NCBI GenBank assembly: GCA_014193115.1
Contig: BJHQ01000015.1
Coordinates: forward strand, 1-64,000
Source of the DNA: Planctomycetota bacterium
GTDB lineage: Bacteria; Planctomycetota; UBA11346
DNA: 64,000 nt
Direction of reading: 5' to 3'
Positions 33,143 through 42,304 of the stretch are shown in pieces. The translations under genes were made by a program, and so were the position numbers. Numbering within the stretch: position 1 is the stretch's first letter; each line of letters begins with the position of its first letter. Under the pieces are notes generated by a model. It ran no database searches, was not told the DNA's origin, and saw nothing but the letters and a program-made list of their open reading frames with translations.

Positions 33143-33882
33143 CCGAACCCGCCATGTCCCGCATCGGCATGCTTTTGCTCGGCGCCAGCCTGGCCCTCGG
33201 TTTCGTCATCGCCGCCAGGGAGCTGGCCGGCGCCATCGGCCGATTCCGCCAGGACAACGCCATCCGGGTCAAGGGCACCGCCGAAAAGCGCATCGCCGCC
33301 AACCAGGCGACCTGGACCGCCCGGGTCCAGGCCCGCGATGCCGACCTGAAAACCGCCAGCGCCCAGCTCGACGCCGGCGTCGCCCGGGTCGGCGCGTTCC
33401 TGGTCGAGCACGGCGTTCCCGCCACCAGCCAGACCTGGTCGGCGATCAGCACCGAAGAGAAATTCGCTCCGGACGAAAAGGGCAACGCCACCAATCTGTT
33501 GGAGGCCTACGTCCTTGGACGCTCGGTCGAGATCCAATCCGCCGAGGTCGAGAAGATCGGTCAGCTCGCCCGTTCGGTTACCGATCTGCTCGCCGAGGGC
33601 ATCCAGGTCGAGTCCCGGCCAGCGGTGTTCCTCAATCTCGACATCGAAGCGATCAAGCTCGACCTGCTCGCCCAGGCCACCGCCAACGGCCGCGAGCGGG
33701 CCGAGATCCTGGCCAAGAACAGCCGCGGCCGGGTCGGTCCGCTGATTTCGGCCAGCCAAGGCGTGTTCCAGATCACTCCGCCCGATTCCACCTCGGTGTC
33801 TGATTACGGCACCTATGACACCTCCACCATCAGCAAGCTGGTCAAGGCGGTGGTCACCCTGGAATTCGCCAGCGAGCGCTGA
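33139..33882 (+). CDS. SIMPL-domain (DUF541) protein within the dcw cluster
   Basis: A 247-aa protein with an N-terminal TM or signal segment (IGMLLLGASLALGFVIAA) and a SIMPL-type domain: IRVKGTAEKRIAANQATW near residue 41, then beta-rich periplasmic sequence ending in a VSDYGTYDTSTISK segment and VVTLEFA. SIMPL proteins are periplasmic beta-barrel-like assemblies of largely unknown function. GTG start at 33139 overlaps ftsL; ATG at 33154 is possible. It sits two bases before ftsI, in the middle of a division operon, which is not a usual place for this family, and may have a local envelope role. Confidence 0.85.
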   Translation: MTEPAMSRIGMLLLGASLALGFVIAARELAGAIGRFRQDNAIRVKGTAEKRIAANQATWTARVQARDADLKTASAQLDAGVARVGAFLVEHGVPATSQTWSAISTEEKFAPDEKGNATNLLEAYVLGRSVEIQSAEVEKIGQLARSVTDLLAEGIQVESRPAVFLNLDIEAIKLDLLAQATANGRERAEILAKNSRGRVGPLISASQGVFQITPPDSTSVSDYGTYDTSTISKLVKAVVTLEFASER

Positions 33883-33883
33883 C

Positions 33884-35686
33884 ATGGACGCCGCCCTCAC
33901 CCTCGATCGGCCGCGGCCGCGGTTCTGGCCCTTGGCGCTGACCTTCGCCTGGTTCGCAGGGTTGTGCGCGGTGCTCGGTTGGCGGCTCCACGAACTCCAG
34001 GTGGTGTCGCGGGATGAACTGGTGCGGCGGGCCGCAGCCCAGCAGGTGCGGACCTGGTCGATCCCGGCCCAGCGCGGGGCGATCGTCGATGTCAGCGGCG
34101 CTCCGCTGGTGACGTCGGTGGGTACCTGGACCCTGCGCGCCGACCCCGACTACATGGATGACAAGCTGCGCGCCACGGTCGAGCTGTCGCGCATCCTCGG
34201 TGTGCCGCGGGAGACCCTCCGCCGCCAGTTCGAATCCGGGCGAAATGGCCGGATCCTGGCCAAGGAGATCCGCGATGGCGAACCCGGCGAGCGCGATCTG
34301 CCCGGTGAATTGCAGGAATTGATCAAGCCCAGCGACCGCAAGAAACCGCGCCTGGCGGGTGTGTCGCTGGTCCGGGAGTTCACCCGCACTTATCCCGAGG
34401 CCAGGCTGGCGCCGCATCTCCTCGGCTTCGTCCAGGCCGATGGCGGCGGTGGCCTCGGCATCGAACAGGCCTTCAACGCCGCCATGACCGGAACGCCGGG
34501 CTCCGAAAAGCTGTCAGTGGATGCCTTGGGCAAGCCGGTGCTCGACGGCGCGATCAGCACGCCGCCCCGGCCCGGAGCCAACATCCAGCTGGCCATCGAT
34601 CTCAGCGTCCAGCGCCTGGTCCAGGCCGAATTGCTCGCCGGGGTCGAGAAACTGCGCCCGCAGAATGCCGCCGCGATCGTAGTCAGGCCGGCCACCGGCG
34701 AGATCCTGGCCATGGCCTCGTGGCCGGACTTCGATCCGGTCGACCGCAGCGGCCTGGTCGCGTCCAGCATGCGCAACAACTGCCTGACGTTCGTCTATGA
34801 GCCGGGCTCGACCATGAAGCCGCTGGTCGCTGGCGCCGCTGTTGCCGAGGGGCTGGCCCGATGGGACGAGCTGATCGACTGCGAACACGGCCACTGGAAG
34901 TTCCAAAACTCGCCACCGGTGCGTGAAAAGACCGGCGGGCATGGCGTGCTCAGCCTGGTCGAATGCATCGCGCTGTCGGACAACATCGCGATGGCCAAGC
35001 TCGGGGTGCGGCTCGGCCCGGCCCGGTTGGCGGATTGGATCGAGCGTCTCGGCTTCGGCCGGCCCACCGGGATCGAGCTGCCGGGTGAAGACGCCGGTCT
35101 GGTCGCAGCCAAAGCGCGCTGGAAACTCGGCGAGCACTGCCTGCGCATCCCGATGGGCCATGGCGTCGCGGTCACTCCGCTGCAACTGGTCATGGCCCAT
35201 GCTGCCGTCGCCAACGGCGGCCTGTGGCATCCGCCCCGGCTGGTCCGCCGGATGTGGATCGACGACGGCACCGCCCACGGCCAGGATCTCGACCTGCCGA
35301 AGCAGCCCGACAGCCACAGGGTCTTCTCGGCCGCCGAGGCCCTGGCGATCCAGTCGGCGATGACCCACACCATGACCGAGGGCACCGGCAAGCGGGTCCA
35401 GCTCGACGGCTATTCGAGCGCCGGCAAGACCGGCACCGCCGAGAAGATCATCGACGGCCGCTATGCCAGCAACCATAACGTCGGATCGTTCGTGTGCTGG
35501 GCCCCGGCCGAATCTGGCGCACGCGCCGAGCTGTGCTGCCTGGTGGTGATCGACGACCCCAGCCAGAACGGCCGGTTCGGCGCCGACACCGCTGCGCCGA
35601 TCGTCCGCGAGATCCTCCAGGGCAGCCTGGAATATTTGAAGATTCCCAAGCGTCCTGAACCGGAGGTCCGCGATGGAAAGCGCTGA
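33884..35686 (+). CDS. ftsI: Septal peptidoglycan transpeptidase FtsI (PBP3)
   Basis: A 600-aa class B penicillin-binding protein that cross-links septal peptidoglycan together with FtsW. It has an N-terminal TM helix (about 15-35), a pedestal domain (RGAIVDVSGAPL near residue 65) and the transpeptidase domain with all three motifs: STMK with nucleophile S309, SDN near 365 and KTGT near 515. No PASTA domains at the C-terminus. ATG 33884 follows the SIMPL stop by one base; its own 3' end overlaps murE by 14 bp. Confidence 0.95.
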   Translation: MDAALTLDRPRPRFWPLALTFAWFAGLCAVLGWRLHELQVVSRDELVRRAAAQQVRTWSIPAQRGAIVDVSGAPLVTSVGTWTLRADPDYMDDKLRATVELSRILGVPRETLRRQFESGRNGRILAKEIRDGEPGERDLPGELQELIKPSDRKKPRLAGVSLVREFTRTYPEARLAPHLLGFVQADGGGGLGIEQAFNAAMTGTPGSEKLSVDALGKPVLDGAISTPPRPGANIQLAIDLSVQRLVQAELLAGVEKLRPQNAAAIVVRPATGEILAMASWPDFDPVDRSGLVASSMRNNCLTFVYEPGSTMKPLVAGAAVAEGLARWDELIDCEHGHWKFQNSPPVREKTGGHGVLSLVECIALSDNIAMAKLGVRLGPARLADWIERLGFGRPTGIELPGEDAGLVAAKARWKLGEHCLRIPMGHGVAVTPLQLVMAHAAVANGGLWHPPRLVRRMWIDDGTAHGQDLDLPKQPDSHRVFSAAEALAIQSAMTHTMTEGTGKRVQLDGYSSAGKTGTAEKIIDGRYASNHNVGSFVCWAPAESGARAELCCLVVIDDPSQNGRFGADTAAPIVREILQGSLEYLKIPKRPEPEVRDGKR

Positions 35687-37199
35687 CCTGCTGCGCGGGC
35701 AGAGCCTGATCGGCCGCTGGCCGAGCCTCGCCACCGGCGTGTCCCGGGATTCGCGCCGGGTCCGGCGCGGCGCGATCTACATCGCCTGCGGCACGCCGGC
35801 GGAACGCCCGGCCCATGTCGTCCAGGCCAGCGCCGCCGGCGCCGCAGCGATCCTGGCTGAAACTCCGTGCGCCGGAGCCGATGCCCTGGTACCCCACGCC
35901 CGCTGGGCCTTCGCCCGGGCCAGCGCCGCCGCCTACAGACTCGACCAAGGGCGAGGCAAGTCTGGGAGAGGCGAGCCCCAGCTCGCCTTGGAGCACCTTG
36001 GAAATGCGCGTCCATCCCCAGGCGAGCTGGGGCTCGCCTCTCCCAGGATTCCGCTGCTCGGAGTCACCGGCACCAAGGGAAAAACCACGACCTGCTGGTG
36101 TGCCTGGTGGGCGGCGTCCCACCAAGACCAGCGGGCGGCGTCGCCGTCCGACCGGCGCGCTGCCCGGATCGGCACCATCGGCTGGTTCGACGGGGTGAGC
36201 GAACGGCCCAACCCCCAGACCACGCCGCCGCCAGAGGAATTGCACGATTTCCTCGCAGCCCTCGACCCGCGTACCCCGGCTGTGGCGGTGGAGGTGTCGA
36301 GCCATGGCTGCGACCAGCACCGCTTGGCCGGGCTCCAGTTCGCTGGGCTGGCCTATACCGGTCTGGGCCACGATCACCTCGACTACCACCGCACCGCGGG
36401 CAGTTATCTGGCGGCGAAATTGCGCGCCTTCCGCTGGCTCGTCCCAGGCGGATCGGCAATCATCAACGCCGACGATGCCCACGCCGCTGCCGCCGGCCAT
36501 GCCGCGCGCTGCGCCGGTACCCGGATCATCGGCCTCGGGCTGCGCCATGGCTGCCACCGGCTCGAACCTGACGGCAGCGCGTGGTTTTTGCGCGTGCCTG
36601 GCGCCCGGTTGGCGCTGCCGGTCCTGTTGCCCGGCGCGTTCAACGCCTGGAATACCGCCGCCGGAGCGCTCCTCGCCCAGGCTGCCGGCATTGATCTGGC
36701 CACCGCCCTCGACCGGCTGAGGTCCCTGCCGGCGCCGCCCGGGCGGATGGAGCTCCTGGCGCGATCGCCAGCGACCTACGTCGATTACGCCCACACCCCC
36801 GAATCCATCGCCCTGGCCATCGCCGCCCTGCGCTCGGCCCATGGCGGCGCCCGGATCGCCATCGTTTTCGGTTGCGGCGGCGACCGCGATCCGAGCAAGC
36901 GCGCGCCGATGGGCGCCGCCGCTGCCGCCGCCGACCTGGCGATCGTGACCACCGACAACAGCCGCAGCGAGGATCCCGCGGCCATCGCCGCCGAGGTGGT
37001 GGCCGGGATCGCCGGCACGATTCCCCATGAAGTGGTCCTCGATCGCGGCGCGGCGATCCGCCGGGCCCGGGAGCGGATCGGTTCCGGCGGTGCGGTGCTG
37101 GTCGCCGGCAAAGGCCACGAGACCAGCCAGATCATCGGCAAGACGACCTTGCCCTGGGACGACCGGTCCTTCGTCCGCAGCCTGGAAGGACGCCCATGA
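35673..37199 (+). CDS. murE: UDP-MurNAc-tripeptide synthetase MurE with palindromic insert
   Basis: A 508-aa Mur ligase adding the third residue to UDP-MurNAc-L-Ala-D-Glu. Domains: N-terminal UDP-binding (1-95), ATPase with P-loop GVTGTKGKTTT near residue 131, EVSSHG near 206, GHDHLDYH near 229, and the C-terminal domain with CGGDRDPSKRAPMG near 406. The specificity loop reads DNSRSEDP, close to the DNPR motif of meso-diaminopimelate-adding enzymes, so DAP is likely. Residues about 94-126 (GRGEPQLAL and GELGLASPR) are encoded by a perfect inverted repeat of family E lying between the N-terminal and ATPase domains. The gene is presumably essential, so the insert must be tolerated. Confidence 0.93.
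   Translation: MESADLLRGQSLIGRWPSLATGVSRDSRRVRRGAIYIACGTPAERPAHVVQASAAGAAAILAETPCAGADALVPHARWAFARASAAAYRLDQGRGKSGRGEPQLALEHLGNARPSPGELGLASPRIPLLGVTGTKGKTTTCWCAWWAASHQDQRAASPSDRRAARIGTIGWFDGVSERPNPQTTPPPEELHDFLAALDPRTPAVAVEVSSHGCDQHRLAGLQFAGLAYTGLGHDHLDYHRTAGSYLAAKLRAFRWLVPGGSAIINADDAHAAAAGHAARCAGTRIIGLGLRHGCHRLEPDGSAWFLRVPGARLALPVLLPGAFNAWNTAAGALLAQAAGIDLATALDRLRSLPAPPGRMELLARSPATYVDYAHTPESIALAIAALRSAHGGARIAIVFGCGGDRDPSKRAPMGAAAAAADLAIVTTDNSRSEDPAAIAAEVVAGIAGTIPHEVVLDRGAAIRRARERIGSGGAVLVAGKGHETSQIIGKTTLPWDDRSFVRSLEGRP
35962..36046. repeat. Family E inverted repeat inside murE
   Basis: Arms at 35962-35988 and 36020-36046 are perfect 27-bp reverse complements (core GGCGAGCCCCAGCTCGCC) around a 31-bp spacer, 85 bp in all. 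The same arms occur in intergenic DNA at 58198-58276 and nearby. Both arms and spacer are open in the murE frame. Confidence 0.95.
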
Positions 37200-38638
37200 C
37201 CCGGCTGATGTCCGTTTCCGCCCTGACCAACCGCGGCGCGCCGTTCGCCCTCGACCGCGCCAGCGCCGAGCGCCTGACCGGCGGCCGATGGCTGGGGACG
37301 GCCACCGCGGCGACCATCCACGGCGCCACCCAGGACAGCCGCCGGGTCCATCCCGGCTGCCTGTTCGTCTGCCTGCCTGGAGCCAAAGTCGATGGCCACG
37401 ATTTCGCCGCCACCGCGGTGGGCGACGGCGCCGCACTGATCCTCGCCACCCGGCCGGTGCCGGTGCCGGTGCCGGTGCTGGTGGTGGCCGACGTGACCGC
37501 CGCCTTGGGCGTCCTGGCCGCCGAGTTCCGCCGGCGCTACGCCAAGGACTGCGTGTGGATCGGCGTCGCCGGAGCCAACGGCAAGACCACCACCAAGGAG
37601 CTGATCGCCGCGGCGCTGGCCGAGCACCATCAGCGCGCCCGGGTCCATGCCACCAAGGGCAACTACAACAATCAGCTCGGTCTGCCCCTGACCATCCTCA
37701 ACACCCCGTCCGGTTGCCGGGCGGCGGTGATCGAGATCGGCGCCAACCATCCCGGCGAGGTCGCGGCGCTGGCAGCCATCGCCCAGCCGACGGTCGGCGT
37801 CATCGCCAGCATCGGCCCGGAACATCTCGAAGGTTTCGGCTCCCTCGAAGGCGTCGCCCGGGCCGAATCCGAATTGTTCGCAGCGCTGCCGGCCGGCGCA
37901 GCGGCGATCTTCGGCGCCACCGGCCTCGCTGAACACGCTGCCGCCCATGGCACCACGCCTGGAAAATTGCTGGAGATCGTGCAATCCGCTGCCGCCGGCC
38001 GCCAGCTGCGGATCATCGACCAGGCCGCGATCCGTGGGCGGACCACCGCTGACGGACTGGTCATCGCCCACAGCGGCGGCGAAACTCCGCTGTTCCTGCT
38101 CGGCGCCCATAACCTGGCCAACGCCACCGCTGCCTTGGCGGTGGCCCAGGCCTGCGGCGTGCCCGACGCGGTCGCCGTCGCTGGGCTCGCCCGGGTCCGC
38201 CCGGTGGCCGGCCGGCTGGTGAGCAAGCCCTGCGGCCGGCACACGCTGCTCGACGATACCTACAACGCCAATCCGGCGAGCATGTTCGCTGCGCTCGACG
38301 TGCTCGCCGGGGCCACCGGTGGCAAGCTCGCGATCCTCGGCGCGATGGGCGAACTCGGCGCGGCCAGCGAGGCCAGCCATCGCCAGGTCGGCGAGCGCGC
38401 CGCGCGCCTCGGCCTGCCGCTGTTCGCGGTGGCGGCTCCGGCCATCGCCGCCGGCTACCGTGCGGCGGGCGGCGTCGCCTGCCAGGAGGTCGCCGATCCC
38501 ACCGCGGCGGTGACGGCGCTGACTGCGCCGGGCGTGCTCTGCCACCCCACCACCATCCTGGTCAAGGCCAGCCGCTCCGCGGCCCTGGAGCGGGTGGTGG
38601 CCGGACTTCTCCACGAGCTTGGAGGCCAACCATGCTGA
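37196..38638 (+). CDS. murF: UDP-MurNAc-tripeptide D-Ala-D-Ala ligase MurF
   Basis: A 480-aa Mur ligase that adds D-Ala-D-Ala to complete the UDP-MurNAc-pentapeptide. It shows QDSRRVHPGCLFVCLPG near residue 45, the P-loop GVAGANGKTTTKEL near 125, TKGNYNNQLGLPLT near 158, EIGANHPGE near 184 and DDTYNANPASM near 352, all typical for MurF. The ATG overlaps the murE stop (ATGA), and its last codons overlap mraY by 7 bp. Confidence 0.96.
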   Translation: MTRLMSVSALTNRGAPFALDRASAERLTGGRWLGTATAATIHGATQDSRRVHPGCLFVCLPGAKVDGHDFAATAVGDGAALILATRPVPVPVPVLVVADVTAALGVLAAEFRRRYAKDCVWIGVAGANGKTTTKELIAAALAEHHQRARVHATKGNYNNQLGLPLTILNTPSGCRAAVIEIGANHPGEVAALAAIAQPTVGVIASIGPEHLEGFGSLEGVARAESELFAALPAGAAAIFGATGLAEHAAAHGTTPGKLLEIVQSAAAGRQLRIIDQAAIRGRTTADGLVIAHSGGETPLFLLGAHNLANATAALAVAQACGVPDAVAVAGLARVRPVAGRLVSKPCGRHTLLDDTYNANPASMFAALDVLAGATGGKLAILGAMGELGAASEASHRQVGERAARLGLPLFAVAAPAIAAGYRAAGGVACQEVADPTAAVTALTAPGVLCHPTTILVKASRSAALERVVAGLLHELGGQPC

Positions 38639-39840
38639 TCTGGCTGGCCCATTGGCTTGGCGGTTCCGACTCCGGCGCCCCGCTGCAATTGGTCACGGTG
38701 CGCTGCGGCGCCGCCGCCCTGACCGCTTTCCTGCTCATGCTGGCGATCATGCCGCCGCTCATCCGCCGCTTGAAATTGTGGAAGTTCGGCGAGGCCGGAG
38801 GCAAGGGTCAGGGCGCCGATCTGGTCGATGCCTATCGCGAAGGCAAGAAGGGCACCCCGACCATGGGCGGCCTCGGCCTGGTTGCCGCCATCGCCATCGC
38901 CGCCGTGCTGTGGTGCGATCCCGGCGAGCCCCGGGTCTGGCTGCTGCTCGGCGGCATGATCGGCTTCGCGGTGGTCGGGTTCCTCGACGACCGCACCAAG
39001 GTCTTCAAAGGCGCCAAGGGCTGGCCGTTGTGGGCCAAGCTCGGCATCCAGCTCGGCACCGCAGCGGCCTGCGCCGTCGGACTCTACGCAGTCGGCACCC
39101 ACGACGCCGCGAACCTGCTTCCGGGCAATGCCCCGGCCGGATTCCCCGAGGGTTCCTATGCCAAGACCCTGGGCGGCGTCAGCTACATCGTGCGCCTCGG
39201 GGCCAACCAGGTCGGCCTGCCGTATCTGCCGGTGGAATACGCCCTCGATCTGGGCCTGTGGGCGGTGTTGTGGTCGATCTTCGTCACCGTGGCCTGCGCC
39301 AACGGCGTCAACTTCACCGACGGCATGGATGGCCTGGCGGCGGGCACGATGCTGGTCGCGACCCTCGCCTTCCTGGTCATCGCCTACATCACCAGCCGGG
39401 TCGATACCGCCGATTATCTCCAGGTATTCTACATCTCCGGCGGACAGGAGGTCGCGGTGTTCTGCGCCGCCGTGGCCGGCGCCTGCCTGGGATTCCTGTG
39501 GTTCAACTGTGCCCCGGCCCAGGTATTCATGGGCGACACCGGCAGCCAGGCGCTGGGCGGGCTGCTCGGCCTGGTCGCGCTCAACACCAAGCAGGAGCTG
39601 CTGGTGCTGCTGGTCGGTGCGATCTTCGTCGCCGAGGCCGCCTCGGTGGCGCTGCAGATCGCCAGCTTCCGCCTGACCGGCAGGCGGATCTTCCGCTGCG
39701 CGCCGCTCCACCACCACTACCAGTACGCCGGCATGCCCGAATCGAAGATCGTGCTGCGTTTCTGGATCGTCGCCTCCCTGCTCGCCCTGCTCGCCCTCGG
39801 CGCCCTGCTCGCCGCCGGCAACCTGAGGGCACGGCCGTGA
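38632..39840 (+). CDS. mraY: Phospho-MurNAc-pentapeptide translocase MraY
   Basis: A 402-aa integral membrane enzyme making lipid I from UDP-MurNAc-pentapeptide and undecaprenyl phosphate. It has about ten TM helices and the conserved cytoplasmic motifs GTPTMGGLG near residue 78, FLDDRTK near 120 (catalytic Asp pair), NFTDGMDGL near 225, FMGDTGS near 300 and PLHHHY near 360. Slightly longer than the usual 360 aa, with an extended loop around residue 160. Overlaps ftsW by GTGA. Confidence 0.97.
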   Translation: MLIWLAHWLGGSDSGAPLQLVTVRCGAAALTAFLLMLAIMPPLIRRLKLWKFGEAGGKGQGADLVDAYREGKKGTPTMGGLGLVAAIAIAAVLWCDPGEPRVWLLLGGMIGFAVVGFLDDRTKVFKGAKGWPLWAKLGIQLGTAAACAVGLYAVGTHDAANLLPGNAPAGFPEGSYAKTLGGVSYIVRLGANQVGLPYLPVEYALDLGLWAVLWSIFVTVACANGVNFTDGMDGLAAGTMLVATLAFLVIAYITSRVDTADYLQVFYISGGQEVAVFCAAVAGACLGFLWFNCAPAQVFMGDTGSQALGGLLGLVALNTKQELLVLLVGAIFVAEAASVALQIASFRLTGRRIFRCAPLHHHYQYAGMPESKIVLRFWIVASLLALLALGALLAAGNLRARP

Positions 39841-41102
39841 CCGAGCCCCTCGATGGTCCCGCCGCGCTGTGGCCGCGAGTCCTGCTCTGGACCCTGGTGG
39901 CGCTGCTCTGCGGCTTCGGCCTGGTCATGGTCGCGTCGACCACCGCGGTGGTCGGCGGCCCGGGACCAGACGGCAGCGAGGGCAAGGTCCAGTACGGCTT
40001 CGTCATCAAGCAGCTTGCCGCCATGGGGGTCGGCCTGATCGGAGCGATCCTGGTCAGCTTTTGCGGCGTCCGCTGGCTGCGCCACCCGGCCTTCGTGACC
40101 GTGGTCGGGGTGGCCGCTCTGCTCAGTCTGGTTGCGGTGCTCGGCATCGGCCGGTCGATCAACGGCGCCCGGCGCTGGATCGATCTCGGGCCGATCAATC
40201 TGCAACCGGCGGAATTGGCGAAGCTCGCCCTGGTGGTGGCCGGCGCGTGGTATTTCAGCCGTGTCGCCGAAGCCGTGCGCTCGACCTGGCACGGCGTGCT
40301 GATGCCGGTGGCCGGGTTCGCGGTGCTCGCCGGCCTGGTCTTCCTGACCAAGGATCTGGGATCGGTGGTGGTGCTGTTCGCGGTGCTCGCGGCGCTGGTG
40401 GTGTGGGCCGGGGCGGCGTGGTGGTACTTCCTGGCGTTGACCATCCTCGGCCTGCCGCTGGCGTTCTTCCACGCCGTGTTCCGCGAGGCCTATCGGTGGG
40501 AGCGGATCATGGCCTTCCTCGATCCGTTCCACACCGCCGGGCCGGCCGGCTACCACCTGTCGCAGAGCCTGATCTCGATCGGCAGCGGCGGATGGTGGGG
40601 CGTCGGTCTGGGCAACAGCACCGCGAAGCTCCATTTCCTTCCGGAACGCCATACCGATTTCATCTTCTCGATCATCTGCGAGGAACTCGGCCTGGTCGGC
40701 GGGCTGGGCCTGGGCGTGGCCTTCCTCGCCTTGGTCAGCGTCGGTCTGGCCATCGCCTGGCGGGCCCGGGACGAGTTCGCCCGGCTGCTCGCGGTGGGCG
40801 CGGTGCTGGTCCTCGGCACCCAGGCGTTCTGGAACGTGCTGATGGCCACCGGCGTCGTCCCGACCAAGGGCCTGACCTTGCCGTTCATCAGTTACGGTGG
40901 CTCGTCGGTGGTGGTCTGCCTGGTCCTGGTCGGCCTGCTCGACGCCGTCGCCCGTGACGCCCCGTCACGGGCCGGCAGCGGCACGCCTCGGCGTGGCGCC
41001 ACCGTCCGCACCGCCCGGGTCACGCCGCCCCAGCGCACCGGCGTCGCCCGGCCCATCGCCACGGCCCGGCCCCTTGCCACGGCCCGGATGGAGGCGACCT
41101 GA
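39837..41102 (+). CDS. ftsW: SEDS peptidoglycan polymerase FtsW
   Basis: A 421-aa SEDS-family membrane protein, glycosyltransferase partner of FtsI. Family signatures are GARRWIDLGPINLQPAELAK near residue 111, TKDLGSVVV near 173, YHLSQSLISIGSGGWWGVG near 241, LPERHTDFIFSIICEELG near 270 and LPFISYGGSS near 350. The GTG start overlaps mraY. The tail after the last TM helix is about 50 residues, basic and repetitive (PIATARPLATAR), an unusual low-complexity extension. It ends 2 bp before murG. Confidence 0.95.
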   Translation: MTEPLDGPAALWPRVLLWTLVALLCGFGLVMVASTTAVVGGPGPDGSEGKVQYGFVIKQLAAMGVGLIGAILVSFCGVRWLRHPAFVTVVGVAALLSLVAVLGIGRSINGARRWIDLGPINLQPAELAKLALVVAGAWYFSRVAEAVRSTWHGVLMPVAGFAVLAGLVFLTKDLGSVVVLFAVLAALVVWAGAAWWYFLALTILGLPLAFFHAVFREAYRWERIMAFLDPFHTAGPAGYHLSQSLISIGSGGWWGVGLGNSTAKLHFLPERHTDFIFSIICEELGLVGGLGLGVAFLALVSVGLAIAWRARDEFARLLAVGAVLVLGTQAFWNVLMATGVVPTKGLTLPFISYGGSSVVVCLVLVGLLDAVARDAPSRAGSGTPRRGATVRTARVTPPQRTGVARPIATARPLATARMEAT

Positions 41103-41104
41103 CC

Positions 41105-42304
41105 ATGGCCAAAGCCTCGGGAATCCTGTTCTGCGGCGGCGGCACCGGCGGCCATGTCTGGCCCGGCCTGGCGGTGGCGGCGTGCCTGCGCAAACGCGGC
41201 GAAACCGACCTGCGATGGGTCGGTGATCCGGCCCGGATCGAGGCCCGGCTGGTTCCGGCGGCCGGCATCGCGCTGCTGCCCTGGGGTCTCAGCCGACCCC
41301 GTCCATTCAGCCCCAGCTGGATTCTCGCCACCATCCGCACCGCCTTGACGTTGTGGCGGACGATGGCCGAGCGGCCGCCGCGGGCGGTGGTGGCTCTCGG
41401 CGGGTATGCCGCGCTGCTGCCTGGTCTGCTCGCGCCGCTGCTCCGCCGGCCGCTGCTGGTCATGGAGCAGAATGCGCGCAGCGGCCGCACCAATCGCCTG
41501 CTTGGCCGTTTCGCCACCGCCATCGTCACCCAGTTCGCCGAGGCTTCGGACGGCCTGCCCGAGCAGCGGGTGCGCCGGCTGGGCAATCCGGTGCGGCCGA
41601 TCCGCTGCCGCGACCGCGGCGGCTCATCCCAGCTGACCGTGCTGGTGGTCGGCGGCAGCTTGGCGGCCACCACCCTCAACGATCTGGCGGTGCGCGCCGC
41701 TCCGGGCCTGGCAGGAGTGCCCGGCCTGCACCTGGTCCACATCGCCGGTGCCGCCGACCGCGAGCGCCTGGCCGCGGCCTATGCCGCAGCCGGCGTCTCC
41801 GCCGAAGTCCTGGATTTCGTCGCCGACATGCCGGCGCTCTACGATCGGGTCGATCTCGCCGTCACCCGCGCCGGCGCCACCACCGTGGCCGAGCTGTGCG
41901 CTGCCGGCATCGGCGCGCTGTATGTGCCCCTGCCGTGGGCCGCCGACGACCACCAGACCGCCAACGCCGCCGCCGTCGCCCGGATCGGCGGAGCGGAAAT
42001 CCTGCCCCAGGCGACGACCGCGCCGGAACAGCTCGCCGCCCGGATCATGCGCTATGCCAGCGACCGCGCGGCGGTCGCCGACCTGGGCCAGAAAGCAGCG
42101 AGCCTCGCCGTGCCCGGTGCCGCCGACGCCGTGGCCGATCTGGTCGGTCGGCTGGCCCGCGGCCGCACCTCCGGCAAGGCAGCGACCCGGGCCCATTTCC
42201 GCCGCTTCGGCGATCCGCGCCCACCGTCAGCGGCGGAGCGCCGGGCCCGGGCCCGGGCCAGCAGCGCGCCAACCCCAGTCCGTCCACGACAGGATCTCCG
42301 ATGA
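41105..42304 (+). CDS. murG: UDP-GlcNAc transferase MurG (lipid II synthesis)
   Basis: A 399-aa GT28 glycosyltransferase converting lipid I to lipid II at the inner membrane face. Motifs: CGGGTGGHVWPGLAVA at the N-terminus, ALGGYAALLPGL near residue 98, EQNARSGRTNRLL near 120, VVGGSLAATTLND near 180 (with Leu-Ala in place of the usual Gln-Gly) and the UDP-binding TRAGATTVAELCAAG near 255 followed by LPWAADDHQTANA. GGAGG lies 10 bp before ATG. A basic 45-residue C-terminal tail is additional to the family core. Confidence 0.95.
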   Translation: MAKASGILFCGGGTGGHVWPGLAVAACLRKRGETDLRWVGDPARIEARLVPAAGIALLPWGLSRPRPFSPSWILATIRTALTLWRTMAERPPRAVVALGGYAALLPGLLAPLLRRPLLVMEQNARSGRTNRLLGRFATAIVTQFAEASDGLPEQRVRRLGNPVRPIRCRDRGGSSQLTVLVVGGSLAATTLNDLAVRAAPGLAGVPGLHLVHIAGAADRERLAAAYAAAGVSAEVLDFVADMPALYDRVDLAVTRAGATTVAELCAAGIGALYVPLPWAADDHQTANAAAVARIGGAEILPQATTAPEQLAARIMRYASDRAAVADLGQKAASLAVPGAADAVADLVGRLARGRTSGKAATRAHFRRFGDPRPPSAAERRARARASSAPTPVRPRQDLR

